Assembly (NCBI GenBank): GCA_020723325.1
Contig: DYJD01000018.1
Location: 62,001 to 126,000 of the forward strand
Source of the DNA: Desulfosudis oleivorans
GTDB lineage: Bacteria; Desulfobacterota; Desulfobacteria; Desulfobacterales; SURF-7
Reading direction: 5' to 3'
Length of the DNA: 64,000 nucleotides
Shown here: piece by piece, positions 31,097-40,829 of the stretch
Layout: every line of letters begins with the position of its first letter
How positions within the stretch are numbered: the stretch's first letter is position 1
Position numbers and translations under genes: made by a program
The notes under the pieces: model-generated
Told to the model about the DNA's origin: nothing
Database searches by the model: none
The model's input: only the letters and a program-made list of their open reading frames with translations

Positions 31097-33403
31097 TTAG
31101 TCACTTTTTTCCAAAACTTCCCTCACTTTGGCAGTCAGGGCATGGATGGAAAAAGGCTTTTCCAGAAAGTCCACGCCGTCATCCAGGACCCCGTGGCGGG
31201 CGATGACGTCGGCGGTGTAGCCGGACATGAACAAGGTGCGGATTTCCGGATACCGGGATTTGATTAGTTCCTGGAGATCCCGGCCGTTCATTTGGGGCAA
31301 GATCACATCGGTGATTAGAAGGTGCAGGGGGCCTTGGTTACTTTCGGAAATGGCCAGGGCCTCTTCCGGGCTTTTGGCAGCCAGCACGGTGTAGCCGTAG
31401 CGGGTAAGAATCGTCATGCTGAGCTCCAGAATCGGATCCTCATCTTCCACCAGCAGAATGGTTTCAGAGCCGCCGGTGGGTTTGGCGGTAGTGGCTGGCA
31501 CAGCCCTGACCGGGTTTTCAACAGCCACTCGGGGCAGGTAAATGGAAAAAACCGTTCCCTTTCCGGCTTGGCTTTGAACATGGATGAAGCCGTCATTCTG
31601 TTTGACAATGCCGTAGACCGTGGCCAGGCCGAGGCCTGTGCCTTTGCCCACTTCCTTGGTGGTATAGAAGGGCTCGAACAGACGTTCCAGGCTTTCGGCA
31701 CTCATGCCGCAACCGGTATCGCTCACGCTGAGCAGCACATATTCGCCGGGGACAAATTCGGAATGGGGCCGGCGCTCGTCAACCACAACTCGATTTTCCG
31801 TGCGAATGGTGAGATGGCCCACACCGGTGATGGCGTCCCGGGCATTGACCGCGAGATTGGCCAGGATCTGGTCGATCTGGGTGGGGTCCATGCGCACCGG
31901 CCAGAGCCCGGCCCCCGGGTGCCAGGCCAGCTCGATGTCCTCGCCGATGAGGCGGCGCAGCATGCTGAGCATGCCGCTGATCAGTTCATTCAGATCCAGC
32001 ACCTTGGGGCTGATGGTTTGCTTGCGGGCAAAAGCCAGGAGCTGGCGGGTGAGTTCGGCGGAGCGCCGGGCGGACTTGATGATTTCCAGGAGATGGGGCC
32101 GGAGCGGGTCCGCCGGTCCCATAACCTCCTGCATGATCTCGGCATGGCCGATGATCACGCCCAGTTTGTTGTTGAAATCATGGGCCACGCCACCGGCCAG
32201 GCGGCCGATGGACTCGATCTTCTGGGCCTGGTGCAATTGTTCCCGCAGTTTTTCCCGCTCCTCTTCCGAGCGTCTGCGGGCGGTGATGTCGGAGATGACG
32301 CCGATAATGCCTTCGATGCGATCATGGTGGAGAATGGTGGCTTTGTTGAAAATCACATGACGGAGCTCGCCGGAGCGGCCCTCCACCTGGCGTTCATAGG
32401 TCTGCTTGCCGGGGGCGGCCAGCAACTCCAAATCCATCTGATGGAGCTGGTCGGCTCTTTCCGGGGTGGCAAGCGCATACACGGTTTTACCGATAATCTC
32501 CACACGGGAACGCCCGACAAATTCCTCAAAGGCTTTGTTGCAGCCCATGTACTTGCCTGCCGCATCCTTGTAATAAATCGGTCGGGGGATGGTCTCCAGC
32601 AACACCGCAAGGAATTCGCTCTGCTTGCGCAAGGCCTCCTCGGCCTGCTTGCGGGCGGTTATGTCCATTGCCAGGATTAAAAAACCTTGGATGGTCCCAT
32701 CCGCATATGCATCCGGCACAAAACTTACCAGGCCGTATTCCATCTCGCCGGTGGGTTTTTTGATCGGACTTTCAAAGGTGACCTGTTCGCCGGCAAGGGC
32801 TCTGTGGGCATAGGCTTCAATCTGTTTGAAGGTTTCCGGGCCGATGATTTCCGCCATGGTCCGTCCGATTACATCCTGGGGCCGGAAGCCGAAAACCCGT
32901 TCATACCCCTTGCTGGCAAAGCGATAGCGCAGATCGCGATCCACCCGGGATACAAGTCCGGGCAGGTTGTCCACCACGGCGGACAGGTCTCGTTCCCGTT
33001 CAATGAGCATTTCCTTGGCGCGTTTTGTGGCGCTGATATCGCTCATTACATGGACAAAGCCGATGACCTTTCCGGCTTTGTCGAAAATCGGGTGGGCCAT
33101 TACCCGAAACCATTTTCCCAGGAATTTCATTTCCAGGGTCTCGCGCTGCAAGCTGGTCCGCGCTCGGGTGACCGGGCAATTTTCAATGAAACTTTCTGTC
33201 TGGTGAACAAGGCGGTGGCAAAAATTACCGATGATTTCCTCAGCGTTTTTTGCGATGAGATCTCCAAAGGAGCTGTTGTACTTCAATATCCGGCCTTCAT
33301 GGTCGAGGATGGCGATGGCATCGTTGATGGCATCGAAAGCCGTATGCCACAGCCGTATCCCTTCGGTTGCGATGAAGGTCATGGAATTCAGCTCATGGTT
33401 CAT
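31097..33403 (-). CDS. Multi-PAS hybrid histidine kinase with receiver
   Basis: 768 residues, soluble. Three PAS domains (about 15-130, 138-255 and 265-385) with interspersed coiled coils, HisKA with His408 (LAGGVAHDFNNKLGVI), HATPase_c ([17 protein letters not shown]), and a C-terminal receiver with Asp699 (LLITDVILPQMNG). It belongs to the same HDFNN class as the kinase at 1871. The ATG at 33403 lies four bases after the upstream lipoprotein stop, suggesting coupling; no clear ribosome site precedes it. Signal unknown. Confidence 0.94.
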   Translation of the reverse strand: MNHELNSMTFIATEGIRLWHTAFDAINDAIAILDHEGRILKYNSSFGDLIAKNAEEIIGNFCHRLVHQTESFIENCPVTRARTSLQRETLEMKFLGKWFRVMAHPIFDKAGKVIGFVHVMSDISATKRAKEMLIERERDLSAVVDNLPGLVSRVDRDLRYRFASKGYERVFGFRPQDVIGRTMAEIIGPETFKQIEAYAHRALAGEQVTFESPIKKPTGEMEYGLVSFVPDAYADGTIQGFLILAMDITARKQAEEALRKQSEFLAVLLETIPRPIYYKDAAGKYMGCNKAFEEFVGRSRVEIIGKTVYALATPERADQLHQMDLELLAAPGKQTYERQVEGRSGELRHVIFNKATILHHDRIEGIIGVISDITARRRSEEEREKLREQLHQAQKIESIGRLAGGVAHDFNNKLGVIIGHAEIMQEVMGPADPLRPHLLEIIKSARRSAELTRQLLAFARKQTISPKVLDLNELISGMLSMLRRLIGEDIELAWHPGAGLWPVRMDPTQIDQILANLAVNARDAITGVGHLTIRTENRVVVDERRPHSEFVPGEYVLLSVSDTGCGMSAESLERLFEPFYTTKEVGKGTGLGLATVYGIVKQNDGFIHVQSQAGKGTVFSIYLPRVAVENPVRAVPATTAKPTGGSETILLVEDEDPILELSMTILTRYGYTVLAAKSPEEALAISESNQGPLHLLITDVILPQMNGRDLQELIKSRYPEIRTLFMSGYTADVIARHGVLDDGVDFLEKPFSIHALTAKVREVLEKSD

Positions 33404-33407
33404 ATTT

Positions 33408-34337
33408 TCAAGAAGCCTGAATGATCATGGTGGCCATTTCCCCCAAATCATAGGTATGGGTCTCGCCGTCCAGGGTATAGGTGACGGTCTCGTTTTCGCA
33501 GGTGGTATTACTGAAATCAAAGACCACCTCCTTGCCGTCGGCGCCTTTGATGGTCAGGGTCCCGTCCGTCGGGACCCCGCAGGTCTTGTCGATGATGATG
33601 CCGGAGGCCACGCATTGATAGGTTTGGCCGTTGATGTTCACCGTGGCATTGCCGCTGATGCCGGATTCCTCGCTGTAATCGATGTCCGTGTCCACGCTGA
33701 TGGAGCCGGATTGATAATCATATTCCTCGGAATAAAGTTCATAGGTGATTTCCCCGGTTTCCGGATTCAGGGTGAGGGTGACGCTGCCGTTGTAATCCTC
33801 ATCGCAGATGTTCATGTCTTCGATATTATAAGTCCAAACCAGCAGATCATTCTCCAGTTCAAAGGCGGTGTTGACATTACCGTTGATGGTGCAGTCTTCG
33901 TAGGTTACCTCCGTAAAGGTCAGGTCATGGGCCCTTTGTCCGGTTTCCCCGGAAAAGGCATAGGAAACCGTGCCGGTGATGTTTTCGCACGAGCCGTTGA
34001 AAACAAGGCTGATGGTGCCTTGGTCGATGCGCAAGTCGCCGCAAACAAACGGTATGGAATCATTGTCGGTATCGTCCGCCAGGGCAGAGCGAAGACTATT
34101 GGCGGAACGGTTCTGATCCGGGTCGATGTTGCTGTTGACCGTATGCAGTTTTTTAATATCAGCGGCATCGCCGGCTTTGTCGCTCATGGCGGCCATGGAA
34201 TATTTGGCCGCATTTTGTACATCACCCTGGGTGGTGGCGGCCGGGGTTTGGGTGGAGGGTGTATTGTCGCTGCTGGTGCAGGACAGGCAAAGCAGGCAAA
34301 AATAACAGGCAACCAGGCTGGTGATGATGTTTTTCAT
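33408..34337 (-). CDS. Secreted acidic protein, probable lipoprotein
   Basis: 309 residues from the ATG at 34337, which has AAGGAG at proper spacing. The N-terminus MKNIITSLVACYFCLLCLSC is a signal peptide ending at Cys20 with an imperfect lipobox. The mature part is acidic and rich in Thr, Asn, Asp and beta-strand patterns (ISLVFNGSCENITGTVSYAF, SVTLTLNPETGEITYELY), with Cys residues that could pair outside the cytoplasm. Not assigned to a family. It precedes the PAS kinase on the same strand, four bases apart, so a link to sensing is possible but unproven. Confidence 0.75.
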   Translation of the reverse strand: MKNIITSLVACYFCLLCLSCTSSDNTPSTQTPAATTQGDVQNAAKYSMAAMSDKAGDAADIKKLHTVNSNIDPDQNRSANSLRSALADDTDNDSIPFVCGDLRIDQGTISLVFNGSCENITGTVSYAFSGETGQRAHDLTFTEVTYEDCTINGNVNTAFELENDLLVWTYNIEDMNICDEDYNGSVTLTLNPETGEITYELYSEEYDYQSGSISVDTDIDYSEESGISGNATVNINGQTYQCVASGIIIDKTCGVPTDGTLTIKGADGKEVVFDFSNTTCENETVTYTLDGETHTYDLGEMATMIIQAS

Positions 34338-34363
34338 GACTAACTCCTTAGACGATTTTAATA

Positions 34364-34392
34364 TTGACATCATTAATTAAATAAAATATTTA
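34364..34392 (+). promoter_or_regulatory. Possible sigma-70 promoter for the AI-2E-family permease
   Basis: TTGACA (34364-34369), a 17-base spacer, then TATTTA (34387-34392), about 120 bases before the permease ATG. The region is AT-rich, so a chance match is possible. Confidence 0.4.
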
Positions 34393-34509
34393 GGCCAATA
34401 AAAGGCCGGCTTGCGGAAATGATTCAGATAGGCCGAGTTTAGCAAAGCGCGTTGGGCAAATCAAGCTCCATGATTTCTTCAAAAGATTCGAATTTTCAAG
34501 GAGAAAAAA

Positions 34510-35583
34510 ATGAATGGGAAAGGCGCCAAGGATTTCGGCGGTATTTTTTTGATCGTGTGCTTGTTGGGGGCGCTGATTTTCGCTTATATCGTCATGCAAT
34601 CCTTTTTGACGATTTTTCTGCTTGCGGCCGTCCTTTCCATCATCGCCTATCCGGTTTATGGCCGCATTCTTGCCGCCACCCGCCAGCGCCGGTCCCTGTC
34701 CGCTTTTCTCACCTGTTGCTTGGTGATATTAATGGTGATTCTGCCGGCCCTGGCCCTGTTGACCATCACGGCCCATGAGTCTGTCCAGATTTACGGTTTT
34801 CTCAATGAGAAAGTCCGCTCCGGCGTCATCACCCAGTCCCTCATGCCGCAGGTGCTGGCCTTGCAGCAAAAATACGTCCCACAACTGGATATTACCAGCC
34901 TGGATCCGGGTAAAACCGTCACGGATCTGGCCGGCAATCTCAGCAAACAACTCATCGGCATGAGCACAAAGGCTTTGGCAGCGGTCACTTCCACGGTCTG
35001 GGAGTTTTTTTTAATGCTTTTTGCCCTGTATTACATGCTCAAAGAGGGCCGGGAATTCCTGGAATGGGTGGCCCATATGCTGCCCCTGTCGTCCAGCCTG
35101 GAAAAGGAGATCAGCCGCCAGTTCCAGGAGGTGAGCAAATCCGCTTTTTACGGCACCTTTCTGACCGCCATCCTCCAGGGGATCCTGGGCGGCATGGGAT
35201 TTTGGATCGCCGGGCTGCCGGCTCTGGTGTGGGGAACAGCCATGGCTTTTTTCAGCCTGATCCCCATGGTGGGCACGGCCATCATTTGGCTGCCGGCGGC
35301 TCTCTGGCTGCTGCTGACCGCCAAAACCGGCTGGGGGATCTTCCTGATTGTGTGGGGCGTTGTGGTGGTGGGCATGAGCGACAATCTGATCCGGCCCCTG
35401 TTGATGAAAGGCAAAAACCCCCTGCATCCGAGTTTTATCTTTTTTTCCCTCATCGGCGGACTGGCCTCCTTTGGGTTATTGGGAATTTTATTGGGGCCGC
35501 TTTCCCTGGTTTTGCTGCTGGTGATCCTGGAGGCCTACGAGAGTGCGGCCCGGCCGGTGTTGGATGAACTGGATCGATCTTAG
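34510..35583 (+). CDS. AI-2E family transporter (PerM-like permease)
   Basis: 357-residue inner-membrane protein of the PerM/AI-2E exporter-like superfamily; substrates of this family are mostly unknown. About eight membrane segments: two near the N-terminus (LIVCLLGALIFAYIVMQSF, IFLLAAVLSIIAYPVYGR), one at LTCCLVILMVILPALALLTI, then a soluble part, and a C-terminal block including MAFFSLIPMVGTAIIWLPAA and LIGGLASFGLLGILLGP, which are family hallmarks. AAGGAG precedes the ATG by seven bases. Stands alone. Confidence 0.93.
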   Translation: MNGKGAKDFGGIFLIVCLLGALIFAYIVMQSFLTIFLLAAVLSIIAYPVYGRILAATRQRRSLSAFLTCCLVILMVILPALALLTITAHESVQIYGFLNEKVRSGVITQSLMPQVLALQQKYVPQLDITSLDPGKTVTDLAGNLSKQLIGMSTKALAAVTSTVWEFFLMLFALYYMLKEGREFLEWVAHMLPLSSSLEKEISRQFQEVSKSAFYGTFLTAILQGILGGMGFWIAGLPALVWGTAMAFFSLIPMVGTAIIWLPAALWLLLTAKTGWGIFLIVWGVVVVGMSDNLIRPLLMKGKNPLHPSFIFFSLIGGLASFGLLGILLGPLSLVLLLVILEAYESAARPVLDELDRS

Positions 35584-35718
35584 AGATCGCCAGTTTGAGC
35601 TTGACTTACCGTCATGGCGAATTGTATCATAGTGAAAATTCCGACAATCCATTTAGCTGTTTTATAGACGATTTCCAATCAGCAATTCAATTCATTACAA
35701 ATCGCATCAGGAGGACCC

Positions 35719-36333
35719 ATGGGCCGCACGAATTCGCATTATTCTTATGGGAAGATCATCATCGCAATATTATGCCTGAGCATTTTGGTCGCAGGCGGCA
35801 TCCCAGGGGTTCGGGCCGAGGAATCCAAGAGTGAGACCGCTCAAATCTCCGAACGTATGAAATCAATCATTGGCCGTCATGAATCGACCATCAAGGAATG
35901 GGCTGCCGATTCGATATTGGTGGCGGCTGTAACCGCCCAAAACACGAAGAAAATGAGCCTGGAGGAAATCAAAAGGATCGACGATGAATGGATGAAAGGC
36001 AAGCAGGAAAATTTTGCTTCTGAATTGCAGGAAAACGAATCCGGCAAATTCCTGAAGAATAAAATCCGCAGCAATGAATTGCTGTATACCGAAGCCTTCC
36101 TGTGCGACAATCAGGGGGCAGTGGTGGGAGAGTATCCCAAGACCTCGGATTACTGGCAGGGGGATGAGGATAAATTCATCCAGTGCTTCAATAACGGCAG
36201 CGGCAAAACCTTTACTGGACCGGCAGCATTCGACGACAGCACCAAAACCATCAGCGTGCAGATCTCCGTGCCGGTGCTGGACAAGGGGCAAACCATCGGC
36301 GTGCTGATCGTCGGGTTGAAGAATGTGAAATAA
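35719..36333 (+). CDS. Free-standing periplasmic PDC/Cache sensor-like protein
   Basis: 204 residues. AGGAGG precedes the ATG. A signal peptide (KIIIAILCLSILVAGGIPGVRA) is probably cleaved near residue 34. The rest resembles the ligand-binding PDC (Cache) fold found outside receptors: a long N-terminal helix, LLYTEAFLCDNQGAVVGEYP, DYWQGDEDKFIQCF, and the closing strands ISVQISVPVLDKGQTIGVLIVG. There is no second TM and no signalling domain, so it would have to act with a partner or as a binding protein (inferred). Its stop abuts a heptamer repeat. Confidence 0.8.
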   Translation: MGRTNSHYSYGKIIIAILCLSILVAGGIPGVRAEESKSETAQISERMKSIIGRHESTIKEWAADSILVAAVTAQNTKKMSLEEIKRIDDEWMKGKQENFASELQENESGKFLKNKIRSNELLYTEAFLCDNQGAVVGEYPKTSDYWQGDEDKFIQCFNNGSGKTFTGPAAFDDSTKTISVQISVPVLDKGQTIGVLIVGLKNVK

Positions 36334-36382
36334 ATGGATAGAATACCACAATTCCTAATTCGTAATTCCTAATTCCTAATTG
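36333..36382. repeat. Heptamer repeat between convergent genes
   Basis: AATGGATAGAATACCACAATTCC, then AATTCGT/AATTCCT heptamers ending AATTGC. On the minus strand it supplies the last codons (IRN) and stop of the activase gene. Confidence 0.85.
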
Positions 36383-39300
36383 CACTACGTTTAAGATAGA
36401 ACATATGCGGCCCGATGATCTTGTTGGGTTTGTTGGTGCCGTCGTAAAACAGATCGATGATTGGAAGACTATACTTCTCCTGGATTTTTCGGAACAGGGA
36501 GGAGGAAATCACCCCCGGGCAGCAGAAGACCGGGTTGACATGGATCACTGCCTCCACAAGGCGATGCTTGATGTAGTATAGCAGCCGGCCCAGGCTCACG
36601 GCGGTTTCACCCACAATGAAATTTTCAATGCCGAATTCCTGGATCAACTCCCGGCATTCCACGAGGGATGGTTCCCCGGCATCATCCAGCAGGCCTGCAA
36701 AAATCTCCTCGAATTTTTGTTCATAGCCCACCATGGTATTGAACAGTTTGTCGTCCGTAAGGTTTTCCACCACATCCGCGTGCATGGTATGCAGAACCAA
36801 TTCATTGTAGGAGGGCGGCAGGATCTCACCCCCCAGGGATTGGGCGTATTCGCAAACCGCATCGTTCAGAACCGAATTGAATTTGGCGTACAGGTCGCCG
36901 AGGATGCCGATGCGCGGTTTGCGCTTTGCCGGCCGGGGCAGGGGTTCAAACAGGCCGCGGATTTCCTTGGCGGCACTCTGGAGGGATTTTTTATTCAGGA
37001 TATGCTGCCGGATGATTTCCTCGGAGCGATTCACCAGGGCCATGACGCTGCCCGGCACGCTTTCATAGGGCTCATAGCGGAAGCGCAACTTGTTCAGGAT
37101 CGAACACAGAATCGTTACCGCGAGCAACAGGGCATTGGCCCGGGCCGGAAGACCCGGCACAGCCGCAAGGCCGTTGGTGTTCATGACCCGCACCAGGCCC
37201 AAGCCGGCCTGGCGGCAGGCCAGTTTCACCAGGTTGGCGTATTGGTTGAAATTGCAGGAAAGGCAAATGCCGGGAAGATGCAGCAGGACTTTGGAAGGGT
37301 CCAAAGCCTCCTTGCGGATGGTATCGATCAGGGAGCCCACAATGGCCACGTTGGGCAGGCATTCACCGCCGGTGGCATGGCGGTAACCCTGGTTGAGGGT
37401 TTCCCGGGTAAAGGGGATCACCCGCGCGTCAAAGCCCGCGACTTCAAACACGGCCTGCTGGAGCCGGTTGATGCGTTCTTCCACCAGGGGAATCAAAATC
37501 GTATCCCCCGGCCGGGGTGTGTCCGGGGAGTAGTCCTGTCCGGTCGATTTCGCCGCGTGTTCGGTCCAGGCGGCCCGGTCTTGAAAGTCAGCGACAAAGG
37601 TGTCCACGGCGGCTTCGATGCGGGTCAGGTAGCCCACGTCGCTGCTGTGCTCATCGAGCTGGAGGATCAGATAGGGCTTGTGGATTTTCGCCATAAAGTC
37701 CTTGAAATAGTTCATGAGGTAGGCGTCCGGACTGCACCGGAAACAAGTCAGGAAAATGGGATACACATTGGGCTGCTCTTTCAGGGCTGAAAGGGCCAGG
37801 AGCAGTTGCTGGCCGAAATACCAGTGCATGTTGGGCAGATGGTCGGAGGAAGCCGCGTCCGCCCTTTGCAGGAGCATGGTCTGGTTGAGCAGCTCAAACC
37901 CCATGGTTTCGAGTTTGGCCGGAATCCCCAGGTTGATGCGTTTGTCAAAAAGGGTATAGGGCCGGCCTAGGAGTAGGATTTTCATGCGGTCCTTTTCCGT
38001 GGCAAGGATTTTTTCACCAACAGCGGCCCAGGTTTGTTGCTTTGCTTGAAAATGCCGGCGGGCCTGGATAAAAGCCGCGGCAATCCTTTCCCGGGGCAGG
38101 TTCAAGCGTTCCGAAAAATAGTCGGCCAGGTCCCCGGCGATTTTGGCTGCCGGGATATTGTTGAATTTGATCCTGGGGGACAGCAATTTCCCGCCGAAGT
38201 CCAGGTCCGGCAGGTTGTTGATGATGGTGGCGGCATAGGAGGAGTAGTAGCAGAAATAGGCATCGGTCAGCTTTTCGGCAAAGGGTTCCTCCTTGTCAAG
38301 TTGCTTCACATAGCTTTGCTCGTTGATCAAGGTGGGTAAAAAGATATAATCCACCTTCTGTTGTAACAGGGCCGCGGTCATGCCGTGGGACAGGGCCATG
38401 GGCGCGCAGAAATCGGCGTTGATCATCTTCATGCCCGCGGCTAGTTTTTTGTCCGAGCTTTTTTCAATCACCACATTGCAGCCCAGACCCTGAAAAAAGT
38501 CCGCAAATAAATGCACATATTCCATCATGAAAAGGGTTTCGGGAATGCCCACCACGGGTGCGCCTGGGTGCCGCACCAAGGGCGTATGGAAAACCGCTTC
38601 AAAGCGCTTTTCAAATTCAGAGGATGTTTCCCGCACGCCGGCCTTGCGATCCTCATAATCCCGGCCGCATTTCAGGCCCCAGGCGGTTTTGGCAGCGCCC
38701 ACCGTATAGATGCGCAGGTCGCACTGGTTGGCGCAGAGCATGCAGATCTCGGAAACGGTTTCACAGGAGAAATCCATGCCGGCAAAACCGGATTGTTGCC
38801 AGTTTTTTTCCTTCAGGGCAATGCAGCAGCCCAGGGCCCCGGTCAAATGGCAGAATTTGGACACATGCACCGGTTGCTGCAATTCATTTTCAAACACGGC
38901 CACCAGGGCCTTGTTGCGGGCCGTGGCCCCCTGAAAATAGATCTTGCGGCCTGGGGCGCTTTTGCCCATGACTTTGGAGAGGTAGTTGTCCCGCACGCTG
39001 TACAGCACCGCCGCCATGATCTGCTCCCTTTGCCAGCCCTCGGACAGGAAGATGTTCAGATCCCGTTCCATATAGACCGTGCAGCGATCCGAGGTATAGG
39101 GGGCGGATTGTCCCGGCACGACTTGGGAAATCTCCGAAAGGCTCATGGACAGGCGCTTGGCCTGCTCTTCAATGAAGGAACCGGTGCCGGCGGCGCACAC
39201 GTAGTTCATGACCGCATGGGTGACCATGCCGTTTTGCAGCCGGGTGAATTTGGAATCCTGGCCGCCGATCTCGATGATGGTGTCTGTTTCCGGATCCAGG

Positions 39301-40496
39301 AATGCGGCGCCCTTGGCATGGGCCGTGATTTCATTGATGGCCAGGTCCGCGGAAATGACTTCCCGGATCAGGGCCCGGCCGGAGCCGGTGACGGCCACGC
39401 CGCTAATCGACAGGCTTCGGTCGGGGAAAAGCAGTGCTACCTGACGCAACAGGTTGGTAACCGCCTGAACCGGGTCACCCTGGGTGCGGGTATACAGGCC
39501 GGCCAGGATCACGCCCCCGACTTCCAGCACCACCGCCTTGGTGCTGGTGCTGCCCACATCAATGCCGATATAGACCGGGCAGACCCCCTGGGAAGGAGCA
39601 TGGTAACGGGTGATCTCCACCCCGTTCTTTTCCCTATAGTCGTCGGCGCTGAAATCCGGATAATCGCCCAGATTGATCATGAGCGCGGAACGGATTTCCC
39701 GGGGCCTGCGGATGATGTTCACCAGGCCCTTGCTCTGGGACCAAGGCAGTTCGCCCAGGGCCGCGGCGCCCAGGGCGTTGAAATGCAGACTATCCTCCGG
39801 AACGATCACTCGGCGCTTAATGGCGGCCTGGATTTCCGCCACGATCTTGCGGTTCCGGCTCATGCCGCCGATGAACAGAAAGTCGCCGGGAAGTTTCCGG
39901 CCCTTGAGGGTGCCGGCCAGCACGCTGCGGGTGACCCCCAGGCAAAGTCCGGCGGCAATGGCTTCCCTGGAAAAGCCCTGGGCCTGGGCATGGATGATGT
40001 CGGATTTGGCAAAGACCGCGCAGCGGGTGGCAATGGAAGGGGTTTTACCATCAAAGGCAAAGGCCTTTTCCGCCAGTTGGGCGGTGGAGAAACCCAGGCG
40101 CTCGGCCTGCTGGTCCATGAAACTGCCGGTGCCCGAGGCGCAGTCGGAATTGACAAAATGCTCGACATAGTTGCCATCCTGGTCCAGGCGCACCAGGAAA
40201 AAACTCTCGCAGCCGATGGAAAGAATATTCCGGCAGCCGGTCTTCAGCAGGCGCCCGGCCTCCACCGCCGTGATCACCGGGTCCAAGACCGGCAGGCCCG
40301 GCAGGTCGATGTTGCCGGTGATTCCCAGGGTCGCTATGGATCCGCCGTTGCCGGCCGTGTTGATTTCCCGGAGCAGTTCTTCATAAGCCCCGGCAATATC
40401 GCCGTTGTGTTCCCGGCTGCCTTTCCAGACCGGTCCGCCCTGGTCCAGTAGTACTGCCCGGATATTTTTAGAGCCGAAATCAAAGCCTGCTTTCAT
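36369..40496 (-). CDS. Acyl-CoA dehydratase activase-related protein with two BcrAD/BadFG domains
   Basis: 1375 residues from an ATG at 40496 (AAGGG upstream); an earlier in-frame start at 40685 is rejected because it runs through a hexamer repeat. Two ASKHA activase domains, starting AGFDFGSKNIRAVLL and YIGIDVGSTSTKAVVL. Each has the Cys motifs typical of HgdC-type [4Fe-4S] ATPases (DCASGTGSF and RCAVF; VCAAGTGSF and RCTVY). A DUF2229-type half follows with ICMLCANQC, LTCFRCSPDAY and GICLSCNFNQ. Such proteins are proposed to drive ATP-dependent low-potential electron transfer. No dehydratase subunits are nearby; the substrate is unknown. Confidence 0.9.
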   Translation of the reverse strand: MKAGFDFGSKNIRAVLLDQGGPVWKGSREHNGDIAGAYEELLREINTAGNGGSIATLGITGNIDLPGLPVLDPVITAVEAGRLLKTGCRNILSIGCESFFLVRLDQDGNYVEHFVNSDCASGTGSFMDQQAERLGFSTAQLAEKAFAFDGKTPSIATRCAVFAKSDIIHAQAQGFSREAIAAGLCLGVTRSVLAGTLKGRKLPGDFLFIGGMSRNRKIVAEIQAAIKRRVIVPEDSLHFNALGAAALGELPWSQSKGLVNIIRRPREIRSALMINLGDYPDFSADDYREKNGVEITRYHAPSQGVCPVYIGIDVGSTSTKAVVLEVGGVILAGLYTRTQGDPVQAVTNLLRQVALLFPDRSLSISGVAVTGSGRALIREVISADLAINEITAHAKGAAFLDPETDTIIEIGGQDSKFTRLQNGMVTHAVMNYVCAAGTGSFIEEQAKRLSMSLSEISQVVPGQSAPYTSDRCTVYMERDLNIFLSEGWQREQIMAAVLYSVRDNYLSKVMGKSAPGRKIYFQGATARNKALVAVFENELQQPVHVSKFCHLTGALGCCIALKEKNWQQSGFAGMDFSCETVSEICMLCANQCDLRIYTVGAAKTAWGLKCGRDYEDRKAGVRETSSEFEKRFEAVFHTPLVRHPGAPVVGIPETLFMMEYVHLFADFFQGLGCNVVIEKSSDKKLAAGMKMINADFCAPMALSHGMTAALLQQKVDYIFLPTLINEQSYVKQLDKEEPFAEKLTDAYFCYYSSYAATIINNLPDLDFGGKLLSPRIKFNNIPAAKIAGDLADYFSERLNLPRERIAAAFIQARRHFQAKQQTWAAVGEKILATEKDRMKILLLGRPYTLFDKRINLGIPAKLETMGFELLNQTMLLQRADAASSDHLPNMHWYFGQQLLLALSALKEQPNVYPIFLTCFRCSPDAYLMNYFKDFMAKIHKPYLILQLDEHSSDVGYLTRIEAAVDTFVADFQDRAAWTEHAAKSTGQDYSPDTPRPGDTILIPLVEERINRLQQAVFEVAGFDARVIPFTRETLNQGYRHATGGECLPNVAIVGSLIDTIRKEALDPSKVLLHLPGICLSCNFNQYANLVKLACRQAGLGLVRVMNTNGLAAVPGLPARANALLLAVTILCSILNKLRFRYEPYESVPGSVMALVNRSEEIIRQHILNKKSLQSAAKEIRGLFEPLPRPAKRKPRIGILGDLYAKFNSVLNDAVCEYAQSLGGEILPPSYNELVLHTMHADVVENLTDDKLFNTMVGYEQKFEEIFAGLLDDAGEPSLVECRELIQEFGIENFIVGETAVSLGRLLYYIKHRLVEAVIHVNPVFCCPGVISSSLFRKIQEKYSLPIIDLFYDGTNKPNKIIGPHMFYLKRSAIRN

Positions 40497-40532
40497 GTTT
40501 TTTTCCCTTGTTGAAATTTGCCATACTTCTTC

Positions 40533-40670
40533 TCGGGGTCGGTATCGGTATCGGAATCGGTATCGAAAAAATATTTCAAAACTTCGATATGGTTGTCCGG
40601 CATGTACGAGGATTGTCAGTTCGATAAAATACGCTTTCGACCCCGATACCGATACCGACCCCGACCCCGA
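40533..40670. repeat. Hexamer inverted-repeat element, copy 2
   Basis: Left arm 40533-40565 (TCGGGGTCGGTATCGGTATC...) and right arm 40638-40670, reverse complements built of TCGGTA and TCGGGG hexamers, with a 72-base loop. It sits in the 5' leader of the activase gene. Confidence 0.88.
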
Positions 40671-40777
40671 AACAACATCCCGCATCCCGCATCCCGCATC
40701 TCAAATTTCAAATCTCAAATCCGATTTCCCCCTCGCATATAGGCCACCCGCAATCCGATTTCAACCGGAAAAAATTC

Positions 40778-40806
40778 TTGACAATCCTTTCCAAGTTAAT
40801 TTATCT
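40778..40806 (+). promoter_or_regulatory. Sigma-70-like promoter of the XRE-cupin gene
   Basis: TTGACA (40778-40783), 17-base spacer, TTATCT (40801-40806); AAGGAG follows near 40812 and the start codon is at 40830. A perfect -35 and canonical spacing. Confidence 0.6.
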
Positions 40807-40829
40807 ATACTGAAGGAGATTAAGTATAA

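Noticed and set aside
38511-40451. 646-codon plus-strand open frame
   Set aside because: Antisense to the activase gene, which has two clear ASKHA domains on the minus strand.
40497-40685. 63-codon N-terminal extension of the activase
   Set aside because: It translates the hexamer repeat (SGSGSVSVSGS) and out-of-family residues; the ATG at 40496 starts exactly at the conserved AGFDFGS.
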